A stretch of DNA of 64,000 bases from Notospermus geniculatus (Eukaryota > Nemertea > Pilidiophora > Heteronemertea > Lineidae). Shown here piece after piece: positions 21,673 through 32,269 of the stretch (position 1 is the stretch's first letter; each line of letters starts with the position of its first letter). The notes beneath the pieces were generated by a model. The model was not told the origin of the DNA. It worked only from the letters and a program-made list of their open reading frames with translations, and made no database searches. The stretch spans positions 9,259 to 73,258 of the forward strand of contig NMRB01002854.1 of assembly GCA_002633025.1 (NCBI GenBank), in the 5' to 3' direction. The position numbers and the translations under genes were made by a program.

Positions 21673-22059
21673 TCTCCTCCCCTCTAAGTCTTTCACTTGA
21701 GAGTCCTAGGAATTAACACAACAAGATGACTATCTCAGCCTGAAACCTTGTAAACTGAATTATGAATAACTTTTCCTACACATGTCTCACACTTGTAGAC
21801 CCTGTAACACTTATACTCAAAATAGATTACACCAGGAAAAGTAATGTTGCTAGTAACTCAAAAAAGAGATTCTTCTGAATCCAATACTGTCTCAATTAGA
21901 CATCAACTACATGTAGAAAACATGGATACTAACAACATCCAACGACATGTATGACTGTCTTGAAAAACACAATGATAGAACAACTCCATGAAACTAACCA
22001 TGGCCTAATTAGCCCATCTACAAATCCAACCTATCTGGAGGTTTGCTAATGCGTCCTGA

Positions 22060-22500
22060 TCAGCGCAACTGAACACCTCCTGAACTTGGCTGTTTCTGTG
22101 GAACAGCACAACTCGCACTCGCTCTAGGCGCACAACCTTCCCTAGGTGCAATGTCTGATGCACTGTTCTCTACTCGCGGAATATCCGGAATATGAATACT
22201 CTTATCCAACACAGTTTTGTCCGAAACAACCTCAGTACCGGTAGGTGTCTCTCTTTCCACCGGAATCACCGACCTCGCAATGTCCTCAACCTTTGGATTC
22301 TCACTCGGAACCTGTCCAACATAGCGCATTCGAATATGATCCTGATGACGCCGCACTGTGCGACCATCGACTAACTGCACAACAAACGACACAGGACCGG
22401 TTTTCACGGTAATTACACCCGGTAGCCAACACGGACCACTACTGAAATTAGTGACATAGACCGTATCTCCGACTTCAAATAACCTATCCTTAGCATGCGC
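22060..22500 (-). pseudogene. Integrase C-terminal (GPY/F) domain, out of frame
   Basis: After the frameshift at about 22500 the integrase continues as RLFEVGDTVYV, then SSGPCWLPGVI, a GPY/F-type module (GPCWLPG), then QDHIRMRY and a low-complexity tail to the stop at 22060. This module usually binds DNA non-specifically. It is in a different frame from the upstream pol. Confidence 0.85.
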
Positions 22501-24665
22501 GTATTCTCCTGTTTGTCTCGTACTCGTTTCGTCACATCCGGATGTAATAAGTCCAAATGCGTCCTCAGTTTCCTTCCGAACATCAATTCAGCCGGCGTCC
22601 TGCCCGTAGTGGCATGCGGAGTATTCCGATATTTGAACAAGAATCTGGCCACTTTAGTTTCCAACGAACCTGACTGCATTTTGTCAATTCCTTCCTTGAC
22701 CGACTGAACTGTCCTCTCTGCAAAACCGTTCGACGCTGGATGCCTGGGTGCCACCTTAATGTGTTTGACACCACTACGACTCATGAAGGTTTGGAAAGTC
22801 TCACTCACAGAATTTGTCCCATTATCTGTCACCACTGTATCCGGAATGCCAAACACTGAAAAAGTGAGCCTGAACTTATCCACAGTAGCCTCTGCCGTAC
22901 TACCATTCATCACATGCACATCAATCCATTTTGAATGAGCGTCAGTTATAATGAGTAACATTTTACCGCCATGCAGTGGACCAGCATAGTCGGCATGTAC
23001 ACGTGACCACGGTGTAGCAGGATACTCCCATGGATGCAGCAACGCTTTCGGCGGCGCGTGACGGCGCACTTGACATGTTTCACATTCCTTCACTATTCCT
23101 TCCAAGTCCTTATCCACATGAGGCCACCACACATAATTACGTGCAAAAGCCTTCATCCGCACGATCCCTGGATGCGCTTCATGAATCATTTCCAAAACAC
23201 GTCTCTGGCCCGCTGCAGGGACGACTACGCGTGACCCCCACAGTACACACCTGCCCTGAACCGAAAGCTCCGTCCGCCTATTGAAATACGGTTGTACCAA
23301 CGAATCGTCATTGGTCTCTGGCCAACCGAAGTCCAGGAACCGCCTAACACGTGATAGCACAGGATCCCGGTCTGTGAAATGTTCAATCAAACTGACATCA
23401 ATGGGCGAACTGTCCATGAATTCCAATAAGCATACCGTTTCCCCCGGCAATGGAACCTCCTTGACCGTCTCTGGCAGCGGAAGACGACTCATAGCGTCCG
23501 CTGGTCCCATCTTTTCACCTGCACGATAGCGAAATGAATAGTCATATGCTCCTAAGGCTAGTGCCCAACGCTGAATACGCCCCGATGCCAACTGTGGCAC
23601 CGACTTCATCTCACCGAACAGTCCTTCCAAGGGTTTGTGATCGTTATTTATCACAAAATGCTGGCCATACAAGTATGAATGGACTTTACGTACGCCCCAG
23701 ACAATGGACAGTGCCTCTTTCTCGAGTTGTGAATAGTTCTTCTCTGCACTGGCTAATGAACGTGATGCGAAAGAGATGGGTCGTTCAGATCCATCTTCGT
23801 AACGATGCGAAAGAACCGCTCCGATTCCATATGGAGATGCGTCACACGCTAACACCAACTCTTTGCTCGGATCGTAATGTACCAAGACATCCGCAGACTG
23901 AAGCAACTCTTTTGACCGACGGAATGCCTTTTCCTGCTCTTTTCCCCATGTGAATCGCGCATTTTTCACAAGTAGCTTATGCAACGGCGCCAGTTCTGTT
24001 GACATGTTGGGGATGAACTTAGCATAATAGTTCAAACACCCTAAATAGCTACGCAGTTCTTTCAGATCACGTGGTACCGGTGCCCTTGCAATGGCCTGGA
24101 CCTTCTCTTGCACCGGGTGAAGGCCTGTAGCATCGATACGATATCCAAGGTAGATTACCTCCTTGGCCATGAACACACACTTGTCCATGTTGAGGCGAAT
24201 TCCTGCCTCGGCCAGCCGACGAATCACCATTTCCAGAATTCGTAGGTGTTCTTCATCATCGCGACCTGACGTGAGAATGTCATCAAGACGTGCAACTACG
24301 AATGGCAAGTCACCCAGCAATGAATCTATGATTCTCTGGAAGATCGCTGGTGCGGAGCTCACCCCGAAAGGCATGCGGTTGAATCGGAAAAGTCCCTTTG
24401 GCGTGTTGATTGTGACATACTTTTTCGACTCTTCCTCCAGTTCAACTTGCAAGTAAGCATTCCGAAGATCAAGTTTTGTGAAACGTTTACCCCCAGATAA
24501 CTTTGCATACAAGTCCTCAACTCTGGGAAGTGGATACTGCTCCACCTTGCAAGCTTGGTTAACTGTGACCTTGAAATCACCACAGATTCGAACACGTTTC
24601 TTATCGGACTTGAGCACAGGTACGATGGGTGCAGCCCAATCCGAAAAAGGGACTGGTTCAATCAC
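22413..24665 (-). CDS. Gypsy pol: RT, RNase H, integrase
   Basis: About 750 codons. RT at about residues 1-180 has LDLRNAYLQVELEE and a catalytic box RLDDIL, where most relatives have YLDD. RNase H follows (LACDASPYGIGAVLSH; NNDHKPLEGL). Integrase starts with a HHCC finger (IHEAHPG, CETCQVRRH), then the catalytic core: D in VHADYAGPL, D in VVTDNGTNS, E in ASNGFAERTVQ. The first codon here is GTG, overlapping the gag-protease stop by two bases, so pol is probably read by -1 shift, or the frame was broken by a lost base. The end of the frame (about 22500-22413) is out of frame with the true C-terminus. Confidence 0.92.
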   Translation of the reverse strand: MIEPVPFSDWAAPIVPVLKSDKKRVRICGDFKVTVNQACKVEQYPLPRVEDLYAKLSGGKRFTKLDLRNAYLQVELEEESKKYVTINTPKGLFRFNRMPFGVSSAPAIFQRIIDSLLGDLPFVVARLDDILTSGRDDEEHLRILEMVIRRLAEAGIRLNMDKCVFMAKEVIYLGYRIDATGLHPVQEKVQAIARAPVPRDLKELRSYLGCLNYYAKFIPNMSTELAPLHKLLVKNARFTWGKEQEKAFRRSKELLQSADVLVHYDPSKELVLACDASPYGIGAVLSHRYEDGSERPISFASRSLASAEKNYSQLEKEALSIVWGVRKVHSYLYGQHFVINNDHKPLEGLFGEMKSVPQLASGRIQRWALALGAYDYSFRYRAGEKMGPADAMSRLPLPETVKEVPLPGETVCLLEFMDSSPIDVSLIEHFTDRDPVLSRVRRFLDFGWPETNDDSLVQPYFNRRTELSVQGRCVLWGSRVVVPAAGQRRVLEMIHEAHPGIVRMKAFARNYVWWPHVDKDLEGIVKECETCQVRRHAPPKALLHPWEYPATPWSRVHADYAGPLHGGKMLLIITDAHSKWIDVHVMNGSTAEATVDKFRLTFSVFGIPDTVVTDNGTNSVSETFQTFMSRSGVKHIKVAPRHPASNGFAERTVQSVKEGIDKMQSGSLETKVARFLFKYRNTPHATTGRTPAELMFGRKLRTHLDLLHPDVTKRVRDKQENTRMLRIGYLKSEIRSMSLISVVVRVGYRV

Positions 24666-26176
24666 TCCTTCTGCATCCGATCTAACTCTTCATCCACTTT
24701 GTCACGCAGTGCATATGGCACTGAACGAGCTTTGCAAAACTTGGGTTCTGCCTTTGGGTCGACAATCAGCTTTCCTTTCACCCCCTTAATCGTACCTAGT
24801 CCCTCCTGAGAAACTTCCGGGTATTTCTTCAGAATGTCCTCGACACATGTAACGCGATGTACCGAAGTACTGGGCTTACTACCAGAACGGTATACCCGCT
24901 TCCAATCCAGATGAATGACATCTAACCAGTCACGCCCCAGCAATGCTGGACCATCACCTTGAACTACTAACACTGACAGTACCTGGGTAATGTTATTGTA
25001 CACCACCTCGACTGCACATGATCCTAACGCTGGAAGGGGTTGCCCAGTATACGTGCGAAGTACGAACTTAGTAGGTTCCAAATTCAACGAACGTGTTCGT
25101 GAACACAAGGATTCGAACGTTCCTTGATTGATGATGCTCACCGCCGCACCTGTATCAATTTCCATTGAAACCTGTACACCCTCGATCATCATGTCTGCCA
25201 TGTATGCCGGCACATGACTCTTCTGCCCTTGGAGAGTATACAATGGATACGAGTCAGTATTGTCCACTTCAGAATCTGGACTGTCATACGTGAAATTTTC
25301 ATCCGCCTCCGAAGCGTCCACATGATGAACCTTCTTTCCTTTAGCCTTAAATTTCCCAGAACGGCCCTTAGGCTTAGCACCAATACCATGAGCAGCACCT
25401 GACTGTCTGTCCTTTCCTGAACTACGACAAGCACGTTGAATGTGGCCAATCTTACCACATCCGCCGCACTTGGTGTCCTTATGACTACACTTATCAGCTT
25501 TGTGGTCTGGTGCACCACAACGGTAACACGTAATCTTATGCTCCGTTTTGTCCTTGCTTCCTTTATCCGTAGGTTTTGGGCCTTTCAGATACTGAACTTT
25601 AACTGCTGATGCACCAGATTTCGTCGAACCCGTAAGTTCCCGGCTGTCCTTTTCTGCAGTCTCCATTGCCATAGCTAATTCCACAGCGCGTTGGTACGTT
25701 AAGTCCTTCTCTCCTAGCAAACGCCGCTGAATCGCTTCACTACGTACACCCACGACGAATTGATCGCGGAGCCTTTCCTGCAGTGTGTCCCGAAATTCAC
25801 AGTTTTCACTAAGACGTTTAAGTTCCGCAGTATATGCCGCAACTGTCTCGCCCTCATTCTGATAACGCTTTAAATACCGGAAACGTTCGACAATGACTAA
25901 AGGTTTGGGGCAATAATGTCCCTTGAGTAGCTTCACTAGGTCCTCATACGGTTTAGTACTTGGTTTGTCCGGCGCAGTCAACGATCTCAACACCGAATAT
26001 GCCTTCGCACCAATCACGGTCAAGAATACCGCAACTTTCTTGCCTTCATCAATTCCGTTCGCTGCAATGAACTGTCCAAAACGTTCCTCATAGGCCGTGA
26101 AATCATCAGCCTCATCAAATGGCACCATGAATCCCAGGTAGCCCAACGGTGCCACCGCTGGAACTGGATCTGGCAT
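24662..26176 (-). CDS. Gypsy gag with aspartic protease
   Basis: I start at Met 26176 (MPDPVPAVAPLGY); the frame is open up to 26314, with upstream Mets inside the leader. Capsid-like region: DDFTAYEERFGQFI and VAAYTAELKRLSENCEF, the latter typical of Gypsy gags. Two zinc knuckles follow: CYRCGAPDHKADKC and CGGCGKIGHIQRAC. The protease has the active site MEIDTGAAVSII and the flap-end motif ALLGRDWL. The frame stops at DRMQKE, exactly where RT begins in another frame. Confidence 0.92.
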   Translation of the reverse strand: MPDPVPAVAPLGYLGFMVPFDEADDFTAYEERFGQFIAANGIDEGKKVAVFLTVIGAKAYSVLRSLTAPDKPSTKPYEDLVKLLKGHYCPKPLVIVERFRYLKRYQNEGETVAAYTAELKRLSENCEFRDTLQERLRDQFVVGVRSEAIQRRLLGEKDLTYQRAVELAMAMETAEKDSRELTGSTKSGASAVKVQYLKGPKPTDKGSKDKTEHKITCYRCGAPDHKADKCSHKDTKCGGCGKIGHIQRACRSSGKDRQSGAAHGIGAKPKGRSGKFKAKGKKVHHVDASEADENFTYDSPDSEVDNTDSYPLYTLQGQKSHVPAYMADMMIEGVQVSMEIDTGAAVSIINQGTFESLCSRTRSLNLEPTKFVLRTYTGQPLPALGSCAVEVVYNNITQVLSVLVVQGDGPALLGRDWLDVIHLDWKRVYRSGSKPSTSVHRVTCVEDILKKYPEVSQEGLGTIKGVKGKLIVDPKAEPKFCKARSVPYALRDKVDEELDRMQKE

Positions 26177-26384
26177 GATCGTTGTAGGAAATGTACACAA
26201 TGCACTACGAAATGGACATGCACCGAGCCAAAGTACAGTCAATGCACATGCACTGAGCAGCCAGCCAACACATGTGATCGCGCGCTTTTCTCCGTCCGAA
26301 CTCGGCCGCATCAATCACGAAATAATGCTGCTGCAAGTTGATTTTAACGCCTCACAGCGGGTTGTTGTTCTTCCTCGTCGCCAA

Positions 26385-26562
26385 TTTAGTGTTTCTACCC
26401 GAGTGGATATTAGGGTAAATCAGCTTTTAGAACTCAAGGCAGATACGAACATAACAACTTTATTTGGCTCTCACGACAACAACAACGATAGGTCTCATTA
26501 CAGAGTTTTACCCTAATAATACACCTGGTCTCACTACACAGTCTGGATGCCAATACACCACA
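26385..26562 (-). repeat. 5' LTR of the Gypsy element
   Basis: The mate of 21495-21672, 177/178 identical by eye. The PBS begins immediately downstream on the - strand. The DNA from 26568 to 27278 outside the element contains no gene that I can support. Confidence 0.93.
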
Positions 26563-27278
26563 TAATTGCAACATACAAGTGATAATGATGTAACTGTAAT
26601 TCCTACATTATGACATGCAAATATTACGCCACAAATGGCACAAGTCCATAGGCAATTGTTGTAATTTTCAAAAAGATTTTAAACTGCTGATAGTCAGATA
26701 CCTGTATGTTACTCCAAATGTCCTGATCCAATAAATAATTTTATATTTTTTTACACAAATTATTTTCGTCTCCTTCAATACCACCACCCATATTTACAGT
26801 CCATACGCTCAGCTAGGTCCGCTGGCATTAGCCAGGTCTAGTTGTACCAAACAATTAAATTTCCTGTCATGTGACTCAATAATTAATTCAATACCATTAC
26901 CTTGAAGGAACCTATGCCTGATGTCCCCATGGTACAGGAACCGGCCCAGAGGTTCATGTACGAAGGCAATGAAGATGGCCGCCAAGTAAGGGACTTCGTG
27001 GCAAACACCTATTTCCAGCACTGAAATGTAGGTACGGTACCGGGAACATTCATAAGCTAACAAAGATGATTGTTTTGAAGTAAAATATATATATTGAAGT
27101 AATATTAAATTATGAATAAAAAATTTGAGGAATTATACTTTCTGTACAACAAGTAACAATAAACATTTCATTAACATGTCATCAGTGAGAGTAGGCCCTA
27201 CACTGCCTCAGTACCGGTAGTGATGTTAGACTAAGCGTAGGCAATACCTCCAATTGTACGGTAGGTCTACTGTATATC

Positions 27279-28601
27279 TTAATTAAGACTGGTGTTATTT
27301 AACTGCATTTGCTTGATCTGTAATCCCAATAACTCCAATTTCTTTTCCAGCACACTTCTCCTCAGCTCATTGTTCCTGATTTCACTCTCAATGAGTTGAT
27401 GTTGCTTTTTACAGTGATGGTCACAAGAATCTTTCCCACCAGTAGCAGACGATGCTGACTTCTTGCTGCTCTTGCCTTTGGTCGATTTGCGGCTATGGCA
27501 CCCAGAACTTTCAATCCGCCTTGCCATAGCCCGTGGTGACTCAATATCACTCATTCCAGAAAATGTGCCCAGGTCCATGATCGATGCCGACGCCTCTGTA
27601 CATAAGCGCTGGACATCTTCATCACTTACTGTCAGGACAGGTACCAAGGCTGTGATAAAGAAAGAATTATTTACCTATTTTCACGTCAATGACTGATCAC
27701 ATGTGTTTTATATATACTGTATATAATAAATGAAATGACATAAAAATGGTCTATTTTTGTTGTTTGCACACCCCATATGATATCCCACTATTGATTTTTG
27801 AGAGCCATCTATTGTGCGCTGTAGAACCAAACGTGGTATCACTGTGAAAAACAGCTGACTTAGTGTAGGCCTAGGCTATGTGTGGTGACCGCCGGCATTC
27901 ATCATGCATCATGGCTGCCGCCGGTGCGAGCGGCCATGATGATGCAAAAACATGGCGGAGAAAGCAGACGAAACTTTCATTCTCTTGAACACAAATTTGC
28001 AAAGTCAATTTGGTTGGATTTGGGGCCTACCTTCCATTGCCATTGGTGAAGTACAGGTGTTCGGCATGCCCACAGTTGGTTCAAGGAGGAGTGGTGGTGC
28101 AGCTAGGCCTCCTTCAGCTGTTTGGAGGAATGGTTGGGCTGCATCATCATTCTCATTCATCCTGCATGATGTTGATGACATTGATGGTACTGTCACTGGC
28201 TGGCTTTCTATGCCACCTTTGATGCCTTCCCAGCTTGGGTCAGACTTGTACATGTTGCAGATGATCTGATCATGTTCATTTTGCGGGATTGGTGGGCCTC
28301 CTCCAGTCTTTGTCTCTGCTTTTTTCTTCTGGGCTTGTTTGGATTTTGCGTTCGACTTCATTTGGCCCCATTTTTCTTTAATTTCTTTGGTTGTCCTAGG
28401 GTGAATACCAACAGCATTCACAGCCCTCTCAACTTTTTGCCAGATTTCTTCCTTCAATTGATTTGTAACGATGCTGTTATGTTTGCTTGATAAAATAGAA
28501 ATGTCCTGCCGGACCATTTCAGTTATAATTGCCAGTTCCTTTGCTGTGAAATTTGGTTTTCTCGACTTCTTCGACTTTGTCTCATCCATCTTGGCAGCCA
28601 T
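27279..28601 (-). CDS. Two-exon Myb/SANT-like DNA-binding protein (NAIF1/Harbinger-MYB type)
   Basis: Exon 1 is 28601-28031, starting at an ATG in the strong context ACCAAGATGG and ending GAAG/GTAGGC. Exon 2 is 27649-27279, after TTTATCACAG. The phases match (1+2) and give about 313 aa. Residues about 15-95 form a trihelix/Myb domain: NFTAKELAIITEMVRQD, KEEIWQKVERAVNAVG, RTTKEIKEKWGQMKSNAK. This resembles NAIF1 and the MYB-like partner of PIF/Harbinger transposases. A Pro/Ser-rich middle and a C-terminal coiled coil (LIESEIRNNELRRSVLEKKL) follow. The protein is probably nuclear. No Harbinger transposase lies nearby, so it may be a host gene or a stranded transposon gene. Confidence 0.82.
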
Positions 28602-28613
28602 CTTGGTTTCCAA

Positions 28614-29500
28614 GGGGATTATGGGAAAATTCCAATGGATTATGGGAAAAATCCAATTAGATTATGTTAATATACGTTAGCTCATCGTTAGCTAACGTGA
28701 CCTGAAATTTCTTTCTAGCAACAAAAAAATAATGGTTCGTTTCATAACGTATCGTTAGGGGATTTAACGACTCGTTAGGCCTAACGATATGTTACAGATA
28801 ACGGACTTTCTAACAACTGGGCCCTGAATTGTAAACGATGTGCTTTCATCTTTCATAAATCAGCTAATTAAGCAAACAATGAGACCCCCATTTGACTTTT
28901 CGTCATAGATTTCTCGGCAACAACGCGACTGGGACCTGGCGTTTTACCACAAAATGTTGGGGAATACATATGTGCAGGTGCCGACGTTGAGATAATTTGC
29001 AAATTCTAATTCTTAGTATTGATAATTATGTAATTTGTGCCAAAAATTGGTCAAAAATGAACTTTTAGAATATCTCCCGAATCCTGTTGAATACCGGTAG
29101 TGAAAAAATCTCAACGTCGCGCCCTGCGCACAAATATACTGCTGCCAAATGAAAAGAAACCACTGAAGTGCGATGCCTGATGGACGAGAAAAGTCTTCCC
29201 AAAATTATCATATTTTGGCCAAACACGCCTACGCTTTTCGAAATACGCGGGCTATTAAAGTGACCTCCTTATTGTCATTAAAATAGGCCTATGCGCACGG
29301 ACGCACCGGGTGTACAAAAGCATTGTGCTGGACAATATTTTTGAAAGAGTGTAGGTTTTGGCAACGAACCATGATCAGCTTGTCCTTCACGCCTAATTTT
29401 ATTAACAATACATGGTTATTCATATATGAGGCGGTTCAACCTTCGACCGCCGCACTAAAACGGCGATGTATGTTTCCACTACCGCCCCCTAAAATGATTT
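28614..29500. other. Intergenic, no gene seen
   Basis: Upstream flank of the Myb-like gene. A/T-rich, with repeated ATTATGGGAAAA units (28619-28665) and CGTTAG/CTAACG words (28674-28800). The words look like a decayed MITE ending CTGGGCCCTG at about 28825. I see no exon. Confidence 0.5.
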
Positions 29501-29930
29501 CTAGTTGATTCCTACACGTTCGTACAGTTCGTGGGAGTTCGTCGAGCCGCCACGAAAGTTTTTGTTTGTCATTGTTTGTCAAAAACTTTCGTGGGACGGT
29601 CCACGAATTTTGAATTCGTATATAGATCGTAAACACTTCGTAACCCTTTCTTATCGTCCGTAACAGCAACGGCGCAGTCGATTTGTTTGCATTCTGGGCT
29701 ATTCTTGGCCATTCGTGTCTCCCTCAAATTCGTGGACCCACGCCGAAAACATCCCGAAACAGGCACGAATGTCCCGAATGAATTTTATGAATCAGAAGTA
29801 CGAATCGGTCACGAATCGGCCACGAATATTCGTAAGTGAGTCGTACCTTACTTGTACAATCCTTCCATGATTCTTTGAATTCGTACTTTGTACTTGAATT
29901 CGTACCCGAATTTCGTGAGCCGTTGTGATG
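29500..29930. repeat. ATTCGT-rich region with a perfect hairpin
   Basis: TTCGT/ACGAA words recur more than 20 times. CACGAAAGTTTTTG (29551-29564) is followed after a 16-bp loop by its exact complement CAAAAACTTTCGTG. It may be an old foldback repeat. The following DNA to 31116 holds no gene that I can support. Confidence 0.5.
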
Positions 29931-31116
29931 ACTCAGAATGCCTCCCCTTCTTATTGCCAGACCGGGCATTCATAATCAGAAATTTCTGTTTTTCATCCCC
30001 CCCCCCCTCGGGGTAATGAAAAATAGGCTAAGTCCCGTTTTTTATTGCCGCTAGGGCAGCTAAAATCAACTCCGTTTCCGAGAAAATTGATTATCAATGC
30101 CACCTTCAGTGGTGGTCTATGTAGGCCTATACATTCGACGCATTGGAAGGAACATTACATATCAAGAAATTTGTCTCATTTGCGCCAAATCGACGACAGG
30201 CGGCGCTGCTCCCAATGCATTAACTGAATTTTACGTCCGATTTTGCGCATAAAATGCTCCTTGAAGGAAAACTCGCTGCATCAAAACGATGGGTAAAATT
30301 CCCAATCTGTCACAAAGAGTCTTTAGAATTCAGTGGGCCGTAACAGAAGGCCAAGCTCTGAAAGGTTTTCCTGCCAATGAAGAGATTTGTTGCGAAAACA
30401 CCACAGAAATAAATGGAAATAGTGGTCAATCCGCTCCTCAGGACAGGTTTTTCCCAACAATATCAGCCTGCTACATGTTTCCTACGATAGAAATGTAACC
30501 GGTAAAAACGCCATCCATAAGGTGTGATATTCAAAAAGCAAATGAGCTTATCCCTGTTGTGATCGGTTAATCAAATCGACTGCCTTCTTTGTTTAAACAT
30601 TTTGACATGTTGTCATGTTGAGGACTTTGCGCATGCGCGAACTCACGGAGGAATTCCATAACCAATTACCTTCGCTAGGCATTATGGGTAAACCCGGATA
30701 ATGCCTTAGCCTTCAACTGCTGTGATGCGCCTGCACAAAAGTGCAGTGAATAAATTTAGGCTTTTTTCTGCCCAAATGTAGGCCTTTTTGGAAACAATAA
30801 TAAAATATCTACCAATAAAGCTCTCAAAAACGACCAAAAAAGACCAATCAGGACACTGCATTGGCAGAATGTAAACAAGACCATGTGCTTATCAGCTGTC
30901 ACGTGCTTCTGTTGACCAATCAGATAATTAGGTCGACGAAAAAACGTTTCGTATACGTGCCCATGAAATTCTTCAATTCCACTTGGCATGTATTGGAACT
31001 ACGATCGCTCCGCCGAGAAAGTAGAGAACTGATGGCAGTGTCACTAGGTCGAAGACTGGAGGTGGCGCTGTGTGCAGTTTGTTCCATAACAGGGTAATTC
31101 TGTGTCAGTTTCGTTG

Positions 31117-31190
31117 AAACAGTATCCAAAGCGGTGCGACCTCCTGTAATTGTTTGTGCCAATTCAGATATGGGATAAAACACTCTCCGC
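31117..31190 (-). repeat. Split direct repeat B2 (outer left end)
   Basis: 74 bp, AAACAGTATCCAAAGCGG...CACTCTCCGC on the + strand. It matches B1 at 31399-31472 over its full length. Confidence 0.9.
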
Positions 31191-31330
31191 GACACCTAAC
31201 AATCACATAGAAGCGCACCACTCTATCATCGGGAGGGTGGGAGGGCTGAAACAATCCCAGCAACCGCTACTGCATCCCCAACACAACCCTCATCAGTCAC
31301 TCACTCTCGCTCGCCTGCCCCACCACCCTC

Positions 31331-31472
31331 GCTTCCAAAACCAACTGAATGATTAATCTGTTTGTCACATGTTCATGACGTCACTACCGCTTCGGATCAA
31401 ACAGTATCCAAAGCGGTGCGACCTCCTGTAATTGTTTGTGCCAATTCAGATATGGGATAAAACACTCTCCGC
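31331..31472 (-). repeat. Split direct repeats A2 (31331-31398) and B1 (31399-31472), abutting
   Basis: A2 matches A1 at 59785-59852 (GCTTCCAAAACCAACTGAAT...CTTCGGATC) and B1 matches B2. They abut exactly at GGATC/AAAC, as in a copied circle junction. From 31473 to 32269 no gene is seen; one N lies near 32094. Confidence 0.9.
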
Positions 31473-32269
31473 TTGCCTAATTGCAAACCGCCGACAATCT
31501 CCCCAGCCTAAGCGATCCTATAACACAAACCTAGCTCATTATTGGCCATATTAAGGTTCTCCCCAACCCTTATCTCCCAAACCTTAATATTGCCCGATCT
31601 AAAGGCTAGTGCAGTAGCTGAGGGGGTTTTCGTAGAAAAATTTTGTCCCCTAAGTTACTCTTCATATTATTGAAGTCCACCATCTAGGGTGTCAGAAAAT
31701 TTTGGTTAGCCTTTTGGGAACCCGGCAATAACTGAGAAAATCACGATCATTTGTTGGGAGTTGGCGGCAAAACTGAGGCTCCGATTTTGGGGTAGGGGAA
31801 ATGCAAATGGGGATATCTTGGTAGCCTGTAGGGGTAGAATGATGATTGACCCCTCAAAATATTTGTATTTACGAGCTCTTTCATTTCAGATGCCAATATT
31901 TAGGTTTTGCACATTAATTAGGTCACCAGAGGTCAAAAGGTCACAAATTTTCGGACCTGCCCAAAATCCAGACAAGACTCCTGTAACAGTCCACCAAGTG
32001 CAAATTATCACCTGAATATCAACTTTCTCAACTGGAAATTGTTAATTAGGCATCTCAACATCATTTTAACCCCAGCTTATGCAATCATACCCANCGACAT
32101 TTAATGAGTATACTTGTACTACCTTTACGAATTCCAAAATAACATCCTGATATTGAGGTACACCGACCCGTACACAATAAACAACCTCATTGGCATTATT
32201 GCCGACGACCAAATTCACACGACATTATTATAAACAGTGGTAATTCATGAGGCTATCAAATACGTTAAA

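Larger units (their letters stand above)
21490..26567 (-). mobile_element. Ty3/Gypsy retrotransposon, TSD TAATT
   Basis: The element spans 21495-26562 (5068 bp) with 178-bp LTRs that differ at one position (A/C near 26475). Exact TAATT duplications lie at 21490-21494 and 26563-26567. On the - strand the order is LTR, PBS (TTGGCGACGAGG, 26384-26373), gag-protease, RT-RNase H-integrase, an untranslated region, PPT (AGAGGGGAGGAGA, 21685-21673), LTR. It is young by LTR similarity, but two one-base shifts break the pol frame. Confidence 0.95.

Noticed and set aside
23030-23953. Several + strand frames opposite the Gypsy pol
   Set aside because: Shadows of the - strand integrase and RNase H frames, with no motifs of their own.
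26809-27063. 84-codon - strand frame
   Set aside because: No motif, no splice partner and no similarity that I recognise.
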